From contig NC_047070.1 in NCBI RefSeq assembly GCF_902459465.1, positions 8,296,554 through 8,360,553 of the forward strand: a stretch of 64,000 nt of DNA. Direction: 5' to 3'. A program made the position numbers and the translations under genes. The notes below the pieces were generated by a model that was not told the DNA's origin, did no database searches, and saw only the letters and a list, made by a program, of their open reading frames with translations. This document shows positions 12,305-21,428 of this stretch, one piece after another (positions within the stretch are counted from its first letter, which is position 1; each line of letters opens with the position of its first letter). Origin of the DNA: Asterias rubens (Eukaryota > Echinodermata > Asteroidea > Forcipulatida > Asteriidae).

Positions 12305-12743
12305 TAAAGGGACCTCTCGCACGAGAACGGGACTTGAATTAAAGGCAGTGGACACTATTTGTAATTACTCAAAATAATTATAAGCATAAAACCTTACTTG
12401 GTAACGAGTAATGGGGAGAGGTTGTGAGAAATGGCTGAAGAAACGTAGTTTTCGAGAAAAGTAATTTTCCACGAATTTGATTTTAAAACAACAAATTTCG
12501 AATTTGAGGTCTTGAAATCAAGCATCTGAAAGAACACAACTTCGTTTGATAAGGGTGGTTTTTCTTTCATTATTATCTCACAGCTTCGACGCCCAATTGA
12601 GCTCAAATTTTCACAGGTTTGTTATTTTATGCATATGTTGAGATACACCAAGTGAGAAGACTGGTCTTTGACAATTACCAATAGTGTCATTGTCCACTGT
12701 CTTCAAAGGGACCTCTTGCACGAGAACGGGACTTGAATTAAAG
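12305..12743 (+). repeat. MITE family A flanked by a 38-bp direct repeat
   Basis: The element (12,341-12,707) begins TTAAAGGCAGTGGACACTAT and ends GTCCACTGTCTTCAAA. On each side stands a 38-bp copy of the same flank, beginning AAAGGGACCTC and ending GACTTGAATTAAAG, with one mismatch. Such a long flank repeat is not a normal target-site duplication for an element of this type. Confidence 0.85.
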
Positions 12744-13109
12744 TCTGAGGCTTGTGAATCGATCGGATGGTCTCTTCCATACATACATCATGTAGCTTCA
12801 TACTCTATCCTTACTACCCCTTCCTTCCCCAATCTCGCTGTTTACTCAATAACTACTGTGCGGATAACTTGTTTTTGATTGAACCCAGTAAAGGCATGAA
12901 GCTATTGTTTGTTAGCCACTGGTCGTTAGACAACCCAAGGTGACGTGCAGCGCTGCCAGGGGCGAATGTGCTGCTTAACGGTCATGTAGATTTTTCTGCT
13001 CACTTTAGCATAATAACAAAAAATTATTTTAAGCGCGAGTGTTTTCTTTTCTTCATGGGCTAGCAAGAAAATCAAGTGGCCAGCTTGCGCATACACCATC
13101 ATAGATTTG

Positions 13110-13281
13110 CATTGGTACTTCATTCGTGTGACAAGGTTGTTATTTCTTTCATTATTAATTTTGCAACTTTGACGACCGAATGAGCACAAATTTTCACAGG
13201 TTTGTTATTTTATGCATGTTGAAATACACAAAGTGAGAAGACTGGTCTTTGACAATTTACCAATAGTGTGCAGTGCCTTTA
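13110..13281 (+). repeat. MITE family A, right-end fragment
   Basis: Matches the right half of family A from TCGTGTGACAAGG to CCAATAGTGTGCAGTGCCTT then TAAA. The left part is missing. Confidence 0.8.
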
Positions 13282-13554
13282 AAGTCACCTGGAAATATAA
13301 TTTTTTTTTTTCTACAAACAATACAGTATATGTTTGTGAACAATGAAATAATTTTTTGAGTAATTGTTTGTAACGATTTATATGTTTGAAAAATAGATAA
13401 AGTTGTTTGGGGGGTGACTCCGCCTACCCCTTTTGTGACGTCAATCGAGGCAGACTTTGCCTCGATCGAACATTGAACACACCCCCGTGCAAGTACATGA
13501 AAGTCCTAGTCGTGAGTTTGTACAATTCGAAAGCAGTTTTTTGTCTTGCATTTT

Positions 13555-13730
13555 CAGGCCTGTATGCTTCGTTTTTGAAAGGGCAAGGGCACCAAGGCAT
13601 TTTCTCCTTGTTAAAGGGCACCCTATGAGGAAATTGTTAATTTCTACTGGAGCATTTCAAGGGCACCAAGGCAATGACAAGGGGCAACGGAGGCAATCGC
13701 CTCCATTGCCTCCGTGAAGTATCAGGCCTG
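13555..13730 (+). repeat. Repeat family F, complete-looking copy
   Basis: Bounded by CAGGCCTG at both ends. It contains GAAAGGGCAAGGGCACCAAG, GGAGCATTTCAAGGGCACC and an internal palindrome around GGAGGCAATCGCCTCC. It has no protein-coding function despite an open frame through it. Confidence 0.8.
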
Positions 13731-14310
13731 CATTTTTCCGACAATGTCGACCAGTGTATATTGCTGCTGGATGCAGCAAAAAAAACTAAAGATGGGGTCA
13801 GTTTGCAAAGTGGTCCGGTCCTACGTATTTTCCAGCGCTCTTTGCAGCAAACACTTCGAGCCGTCGGAACACACCACACATTTTGACATGAAGAGAAAAG
13901 TTCTTTTCTAAAACATGACGCCATCCCAACAATTTTTCCAGCTGGTGGGAAGTCGAAGAAGGTACCTGAAAGACGTGACGAACCTAAAGGAGCATTTACC
14001 TAAAAAATAAATTGGGTATTGTTTCAACTTTGAGGGCATGTTTTTAGCTTGCGCCAAGCGCCACTACATTGTATCTTGTGTTGGCACTGCATGCGATTAA
14101 CCGTGCTGGGTAATCCGAGTGGACCGTCCGCACAGCAGCCATACAGTGCGCGCAGTCTGCTCCGTGACCATAGTTCTGTACATAGGCATCATACCGATCA
14201 GGTATCCAGACGTAGTGTACGGGGCCAGACTACTCATTTTCTCTTCAAATATCGCGCCTTAATTGACATCACGAACAGCGCCCTCTCGGGTCGGGTCTAC
14301 TTATAAATTT
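13731..14310 (+). other. CpG-rich unique-looking block with a 31-codon open frame
   Basis: This block is richer in CpG than its surroundings and shows no repeat I recognise. A 31-codon frame (13,915-14,010, plus) begins MTPSQQFFQLVGSRRR and ends LKEHLPKK; it reads like protein and could also be an exon with a donor at AGAAG|GTACC. The CpG-dense part 14,090-14,300 could be a promoter. I do not recognise a gene. Confidence 0.25.
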
Positions 14311-15036
14311 GTAAATAAAATTGAAACAAATTTGTTAGAACCACAGTTAACTGTTTATTTATGTTCCAATCATCAAAACATATATTTTTGTGACAAATGC
14401 TTTATTTTGACAAAATACCACTTCCAGGTGACTTTTATTCTATTTTCTATGTATAAGCCCGCTCATCAGAAGATACAGTTCTAATCCAATTTGATATACA
14501 TGTACATGTAGGGCAGTATTCATGTGGGGACAGTCTTGGTGTAGGTTATTTGGAGACCTGTCACACTGTACAGCACCAAACACTGACCATGCACTGACCA
14601 TGGAGCTATAAAAAGTAAGCTTTCTAAGACAGGCTCACACTTTCGTAATCCATGCTTGCCAAAATTGATCAGAACAATAATCTATTCTGTAATCCTAGAC
14701 TTCATTCTGGGCATTGAATGATGATGCACAGAGCATTGCCCTTTGCATAGAACCAGCAACACTGAGTTGTAGCTCCCATCAATCTGGTGATTTACAATGT
14801 AGCCTGAGCTATTATTAGCCTGTAATTTATGATATGTGACCCAGTCAGTGGTAGCACAAAGCTTCAGTCATTATGCCTTTTGTGACTGGAATGAATAGGA
14901 CCAACATGTGTACGTGTACACTACATAGGCAATGAGCTGCGCATTATGTATGTTAATGGTACAAACTGCTTACAAACGACAGATTCGTACATTGTATACA
15001 AGTGTGAAAGTTAGGCTAGATAACTTTCAGGAGACT
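14311..15036. other. No gene seen
   Basis: AT-rich DNA with TACATGTACATGTA motifs and no exon, RNA gene or clear repeat that I can support. Confidence 0.45.
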
Positions 15037-15230
15037 TAAGCCCGGTTCATACTTCCTGCGAATGCGATTGTGACGCGAATTGAAGTGAATTTGGTGTCAC
15101 AACTCTCCTTTCGCGGCGATATTTACAAGCGAGTTGAGCAGAGTTAAACTGCTGCGAATTATTTGTTGCGACTTTGCGATGTCAACATTCTCTTCACATT
15201 CGCATTCACAGGAAGTATGAGCCGAGCTTA
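15037..15230. repeat. MITE with long terminal inverted repeats
   Basis: The left end reads TAAGCCCGGTTCATACTTCC and the right end GGAAGTATGAGCCGAGCTTA. These are inverted repeats continuing inward (TGCGAATGCGA pairing with TTCGCATTC). About 194 bp, non-coding. A relative with the same architecture lies in the ZBED-like gene at 31,020-31,240. Confidence 0.75.
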
Positions 15231-15319
15231 ATTCCGGGTTCCAGGAATAATGAAGGGTTGTGGTGTGGATGTGCAAGCCTTTGGAACAATGTTTAAAACA
15301 ATAGCAATAGTTTGCAATT

Positions 15320-15636
15320 TAAAGCCATTGGGTTTACAGGGTTTACAGAAGGTAATGGTGAAAGACTTCCCTTGAAATATTATTCCATGAAATGCCCTAC
15401 TTTTTTGAGAAAACATGAAAATAATTATCAATTCTCGATATATTCAGAATAACAGATTTATTTTAAACACATGTCATGAAACATGCGGAAACAAGGGTGG
15501 GTTTTCCCGCTATTTTCTCCCGACTCTGATAACCGACTGAGCCTAAATCACAGGTTTGTTATTTTATATAAGTTGTGATACACAAAGTGTGGGCCTTTGG
15601 ACAATACTGTTTACCGATGTTGTGCAATTGCTTTAA
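15320..15636 (+). repeat. MITE family B with internal deletion
   Basis: Starts TTTAAAGCCATTGGGTTTAC, missing about 40 bp after the terminus, and ends near GTGCAATTGCTTTAAA. Internal blocks (GGTAATGGTGAAAGACTTCC, TTTTCCCGCTATTTTCTCCC) match the other B copies. Confidence 0.85.
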
Positions 15637-16434
15637 AGGGAAGGTAGGCCTACATACGTTTTATAATCGGTCTTAAAAGTAATGGCAATATAGAATAAAT
15701 TTCTAAAATAAAATTGCACACAAAAATGAATCATGTGGGTGTAAAACAAGAATATAAAATTGAGCTAAACAAAAAAAAACTTTGTTGACCATGCAATTTT
15801 TTTCTTGAGCTGTCTGATAAGCCTGGAATTTCAGTCATGTTTTGGAAAGGCAATTTATCCTGCAAAGGGCAACTTGGAACTACTAGAAAATAAGAATTGC
15901 ACAAAAACAAGGGTATTGAAACACTGGACTCTCTGGCCTGCGTAATTCCTGACGTGTTTAATTTGTTTCAAGCCAGTGCATCTCCATAAACGGCTGAAAA
16001 TTTCACAAAGATTTTTTTCCCTTTTCAAAACTACGCATGGCTGCTTTTCAATTCATCCATCACAGATTAACAATGCAACTGGCACATGGCATACCTGTTA
16101 TATGGCTGAAGTTTACAAGCTATAAAAACCGCAGAGTGCTCTGTGTATGCCGTTGGCTGTGTACACAGAATCAGCATAATACAAGTGAAATACTGAAAAG
16201 ATACACGCTTTATCAGATTAGCCCTCAGAAGTACGTAGGTTTTTAAATGCAGTGTGCATTTATGCATTTATGCATTTTTTTTGTTCATTCTCGTTCGGAT
16301 TTACTTACACTGCCTTCTTGTACATTGCAACCTGTGTTATGAAGGGTATCAACATTTAAAATGGACTCAGTGAAGTCTGGTGTTTTTGAAGATATTCTGT
16401 TCAAAATATTTGAATCTGAGAAAGGACTGAAGCC

Positions 16435-16620
16435 TTTCTCAGGCATCTGAAAGCACTACATTTGTGCAGCAAGGGTGTTTTTTCTTTCAATATTATCTTG
16501 CAACTTTGATAGCCAAATTGAGCCAAAATTTTCACAGATATGAATTGTATGCATAGTATAAGTTACTTCAAGTGAGAATACTGGTCTTTGATGATCAAAT
16601 GTGTCCAGTGGTGCCTTAAA
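16435..16620 (+). repeat. MITE family A, diverged right-end fragment
   Basis: Runs from AGGCATCTGAAAGCACTAC to GTGTCCAGTGGTGCCTTAAA with many substitutions, so it is an older copy than its neighbours. Confidence 0.7.
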
Positions 16621-16790
16621 CGCCCTTAAATTAAATCATTCAGCCTTAATCACCTCGCTTTGCTTGAATTTGCTTGAAGTTTTTGGGGGTACTGAAGAAG
16701 GCCTAGCCTACTAATCTTATGGTGTTGAGTTATATCAGAGTTGATCATGTTGATGGATCTTAGACAGCTCCTGCTCAGAATGCTGCCATT

Positions 16791-17528
16791 TAAAGACACT
16801 GGACACTATTGGCAATTACTCAAAACAATTGTAGGCATAAAAACTTACTGGGTAACGAGCAATGGAGAGCTGTTACTAGTATAAAACATTGTGAGAAACG
16901 GCTCCCTCTGAAGTAACGTTGTTTTCCACGAATTTGATTTCAAGACCGCAGAATTAGATTTTGAAGTCCAAAAATCAAGCATCTGAAAGCACACAAACTC
17001 GGTGTATTTTCTTCCATTATTATTTTGCAACTTCGACCGACCAATTGAGTTCAAATTTTCACAGGTTTGTTATTGTGTGCATGTGTTAAGATACACCAAG
17101 TGAGACGACTGGTCTTTGACAATTACCAGAGGTGTCCTGTGCCTTTAAAGGCAGTGGACACTATTGGTAATTATCAAAGACTAGCCTTCACAGTTGGTGT
17201 ATCTCAACATATCCATAAAATAACAAACCTGTGAAAATTTGAGCTCAATCGGTCATCGAACTTGCGAGATAATAATGAAAGAAAAACACCATTGTCACAC
17301 GAAGTTGTGTGCGTTTAGATGGTTGATTTCGAGACCTCAAGTTCTAAACCTGAGGTCTCGAAATGAAATTCGTGGAAAATTACTTCTTTCTCGAAAACTA
17401 TGGCACTTCAGAGGGAGCCGTTTCTCACAATGTTTTATACCATCAACCTCTCCCCATTACTCGTCACCAAGAAAGGTTTTGTGCTAATAAATATTTTGAG
17501 TAATTACCAATAGTGTCTACTGCCTTTA
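16791..17528. repeat. Two family A MITEs in inverted orientation sharing a TTAA
   Basis: A plus-oriented copy (16,791-17,147) ends GTGCCTTTAA and runs straight into a second copy (17,146-17,528) that starts AAAGGCAGTGGACACTATTG in reverse orientation (its body reads GGTGTATCTCAACATATCC). Both are near full length. The shared junction CCTTTAAAGG contains a single TTAA serving as the boundary of both elements. Confidence 0.88.
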
Positions 17529-17529
17529 A

Positions 17530-19235
17530 ACAGCACTGTGAAACTAGGCCTTGAATGATCGATTTAAAAATTAACTAGATCACCTGCCTTGAACAGTCTA
17601 AAGGGATGACCAACATAGGTCTCTGTTTACCATGAATCTGAGGAATGGAGATTCATTGCCGTTACCCTTTTTACCTTCAAAGTCTGGAGGTTGATGATAA
17701 AGGAAAACAGAATTATGGATTACCTTTTGAAATTGAAAAGATGGTTTTTTTTAAGTAGAGAGTGAAACAAATCCATTGAAATACATGTACATGTTTGTAT
17801 AAAAGTTAATTTATTTTCTCTCCATAATACATGAAAAGGATGGATTTGTTATATGCAACCCCCCCCCCCCCCAACACACAAAATAAATAAATGCTACAGT
17901 GCTGTAGTGTACAGTGTAAGTGCAGAGTTTTGAGCCTTCCACCTCTAGCACTGGTTCGAATCACACCAGGGGCACTATGTGGATTGGGTTTTCAGTCCCT
18001 ACTTTACTGACGTAGGTTTTCCCAGGAATATTTCTCTGGGGTTTTCCTCCCACATCTAAAGCTGAAACTTGCTTCTTTGTAATCTATCCATCCAACTGGG
18101 TTATTAAGTTTCATTTTCTGAAAATCCTTGGCTCCACGACCAGAATAAATGCAATGAAATTCTGTGATAAGCTAAGTCATGAAACTGGACCTTGATCTGG
18201 AAGCACAAAAAATTGCTAAGCACAGACACACTATTGCAGATATAGGTTACCAGCCAAAAGTCCATAAAGTTAACATTATTGTGACCGGTGCCCCACCCAT
18301 TTTTTTGCTTAGGAAACTAAGCAGTATTTTTGCTCAATGGCTTTATTAATCTAGGCCCAGATCTGGAATTCAGGATATTTGTAAAAGAAAAAATACTACT
18401 TATAAATGCACTTTTCTGAATGAGTCTTTGAGGAATTCTAGAAATAACAACAATGGCTCCCAATTTACACACATAATATTATGAAACCGTTGCCATGGTC
18501 AAGGTTACATCTAGCCATCAAATGATGAATTCAAACCTATAATGTGATAAGTTATAATGGAGCGCAAACCGAACATTCACTCGGCCAGTAATTGACTGTA
18601 TGAATTAAATACAGGCATCAGACAGGATTTGATAGGCATGACTGCTCAACCTTTTACGTTATGTAATTAAAATCAGACACTTTGGCAACAATTTACCAGA
18701 CATGAACCAGACATTTTTTCCCCTTATGATTTACATCTAGGTTGAGAATTAAATAAAGACAAACAGTCTCAGTTCTTTGCCCAACTTCATTGGCTCTGCT
18801 TGTAAACCGCAAGCAGATAGTTAGGGCTGGCTTATGGAAGCAGGGAATTCCACGCTTACGTCAAGCAAATTTCACTGGTTATCACAGAATTTTTGCTGGT
18901 GCACATAATGCTTACTCCAGCATTTTTTTGCTTACACAGCTACTGAAATTCGGCGCTTGTACAGTAAGCAGAGAATGGTGACCACAATCTGAATCACAGG
19001 AGAAACATGCCATTGAATATTGATTGTTTTTTCCCCCTGTCATGACAATTAAATTTGCATAGAATGCGTGCAAAGCTTAATATGAGCAGGCCTCTATAAT
19101 GCCACCAGGCCTGATAATTTAAGGCAATTGTGCCCACTGGCAGTGCATTCATTGGTGCTTCTTCAAACATTGGGGAAGACAATTAAATTTTTCTTGGAGT
19201 CGTGGCCTTCAGTCCTTCAAGGAAAAACGGCCTTG
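17530..19235. other. Gene-empty; degraded SINE and family G pieces
   Basis: A tRNA-headed fragment lies at about 17,915-18,180 (B-box-like CTGGTTCGAATCACACC). Family G fragments (GCACAAAA and TTGCTAAGCAC blocks) lie at about 18,170-18,360 and 18,795-18,990. No exon is seen. Confidence 0.45.
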
Positions 19236-19236
19236 A

Positions 19237-19580
19237 CGTGTTGTGGCTGAATGGATAAGAGCACATGTCACAAGCTCTCTTGTTTCTGATCAGCAGAGTA
19301 TGGGTTCGAGTCCCGGTCATACACTAAATTACGTCCTTAAAGGCAGTGGACACTATTGGTAATTACTAAAAATAATTATTAGCTTAAAACCTCACGAGGT
19401 TGATAGTATAAAACATTGTGAGAAACGGCTCCCTCTGAAGTGACTTAGTTTTCGAGAAAGATGTAATTTGCATGAACTTGATTTCGAGACCTCAGATTTA
19501 GAATTTGCGGTCACGAAATCAACCATCTGAAAGCACACAACTTCCTGTGACCAGGGTGTTTTTTCTTTCATTATTAACTA
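19237..19580 (+). repeat. SINE head truncated by a family A MITE
   Basis: The SINE head (19,237-19,331) shows an A-box-like TGTGGCTGAATGGATAAGAG and a B box GGGTTCGAGTCCC. Where the SINE body should follow, a family A element begins (TTAAAGGCAGTGGACACTAT, from 19,338) and runs until about 19,580, where it too is broken off. The rest of the SINE is not seen beyond it. Confidence 0.7.
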
Positions 19581-19894
19581 TTGATTGGTTACATACATGT
19601 ACATGTACTTCAAAACGTAGCTCTACGATACCTTGCAGGGAAATACTGACAGAGCCTCACTGAGTGAGAGATATGAGTGCTACACTAAAGCAGTCACTAT
19701 TGTTATTATTGGAATATTTATTATTATTCTGTACCCTGGTACCAACACATAAGTGAAGACCTGGCTCAGCTGTGGCAGGCATAACTAATTGATCTTTTCA
19801 GACCTATACCCAGACGTTCCATCCAGAGGAACTGGGGTTCCTCCCTTTACCTGTTAAAATACTTGCCATTTGACAGAACAGATGTTGTAATGTG

Positions 19895-20215
19895 GGGTGT
19901 CGTGGCCGAGTGGATAAGACTAAGAGCACCGAACTCAAGCTCTGATGCACTGTTTAGCAGAGTGTGGGTTCGAATTCCGGTCGTGAGCAAGACACTTACA
20001 TGTAACTATGTATACTTGCTTCTCTCCACCCAGGGGTAAATGGGTACCTGTGAGGGCAGAGATGGTTTTTGTGATTGGTTTAGCCGAGTAGCGCATATAT
20101 TGCAAACAGGCTGTATATTCCCCGAGCTAAGATGGTTTAAGTAATGATTTAAGGCCTAATGACCAGGGGTAATAATGTCGCAAGCGCTATATACAACGGG
20201 TTATTGTTGTTATTA
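19895..20215 (+). repeat. tRNA-headed SINE, near full length
   Basis: The head has GTGGCCGAGTGGATAAGA (A box) and GGGTTCGAATTCC (B box). The conserved body follows: CTTCTCTCCACCCAGGGGTA, AATGGGTACCTG, then AAGCGCTATATA and a TTATT-rich tail. The head resembles a tRNA-Leu/Ser type with a long variable arm. It is not a functional tRNA gene because of the attached body and tail. Confidence 0.8.
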
Positions 20216-20386
20216 TTATTAACATTTATATTTCCAGTGGTCTGGATGGTGGAACAGCAACTTTGTTTTGAGAAAAAACATGTTTGTTTTCTTCCGAAAT
20301 GTTTTTTAAAATCTAGAAAATAGAATTTGGATGTCCCCAAAATAAATGTTGCATAAAGTCCAGGCTGCCAAACTGAAAGCATTTAA

Positions 20387-20389
<3 letters not shown>

Positions 20390-20443
<54 letters not shown>

Positions 20444-20543
20444 NNNNNNNNNNNNNNNNNNNNNNNNNNNNNNNNNNNNNNNNNNNNNNNNNNNNNNNNN
20501 NNNNNNNNNNNNNNNNNNNNNNNNNNNNNNNNNNNNNNNNNNN
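20390..20543. other. Poly-T run followed by a 100-N assembly gap
   Basis: About 54 T bases (20,390-20,443) are followed by 100 N (20,444-20,543). The round size marks a placeholder gap; the true length is unknown. Sequencing probably failed at the homopolymer. Confidence 0.97.
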
Positions 20544-20576
20544 AAATATAATTGTTAAATGATTTCTTTCAACACA

Positions 20577-20880
20577 ACACCCTCCAGCTATGAAATGGTA
20601 AAGCCCTCCGCCGCCCTCGGGTAAACAACTCCTTAAAGAGAATGCTGTGCACCTCGCGCGTTATCGCGGTGATGTGGCCACAACTGTTTCAGCCATTGCT
20701 CTCGACCAATAGGATAGAAGAAACTGTCTTATGAGAACAGGTGCAAGGTCGCGTATCACGCCCATGAATTAACACTTTTTACCAGTCATAAACAAAGGTT
20801 TATACACACCCACGTGACGCGCTCTCCACCAATAGGAATAGCGAAACTGTCTCGAGGTATTTATGAATGATTAATTAATC
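20577..20880 (-). repeat. Composite repeat I, minus orientation
   Basis: The reverse complement of the unit at 34.8 kb: CCACCAATAGGAATAGCGAA (CCAAT), CCCACGTGACGCGC (E-box), CGACCAATAGGA (second CCAAT) and CCTCCAGCTATGAAATGG. The fold-back part that follows this unit elsewhere would lie inside the N gap. Confidence 0.75.
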
Positions 20881-20889
20881 AACAGATGT

Positions 20890-21250
20890 TAAAGCCATTG
20901 GACACTTTCTGAACAGAACAAAAATTAAAAGTTCACAGATTTACAAATAACTTACAGGGTTTACAGAAGGTAATGGTAAAAGACTTCCCTTGAAATATTA
21001 TTCCATGAAATGCTTTACTTTTTGAGAAAACATTAAAACAATTATCAATTCTCGATATCGAGAATAACGGATTATTTTAAACACATGTCATGACACAGGC
21101 TAAACGTGCGGAACAAGGGTTGGTTTTCCCGTTATTTTCTCCCGACTCCGATGACCGATTGAGCCTAAATTTTCACAGGTTTGTTATTTTATAGATAAGT
21201 TGTGATACACAAAGTGTGGGCCTTTGGACAAAACTGTACGATTGCTTTGA
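20890..21250 (+). repeat. MITE family B
   Basis: Starts TTAAAGCCATTGGACACTTT, has the perfect centre AATTCTCGATATCGAGAA, and ends in a truncated terminus (ACGATTGCTTTG). Confidence 0.88.
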
Positions 21251-21428
21251 TGTTGAATGGGGATAACAGGCATGATATTTGTTCCTTTGAAAAAGAACAA
21301 ACATTTGATTGAGTACATGTACAAATGGTGTAGGCTTTAATCGGGAATCAGACTAAAGTAGGAAAAATATCACTGGTGCCTGGGATTTTTTTATATTATG
21401 GCTCGTAATAACAAAAGAAAATACTTAC

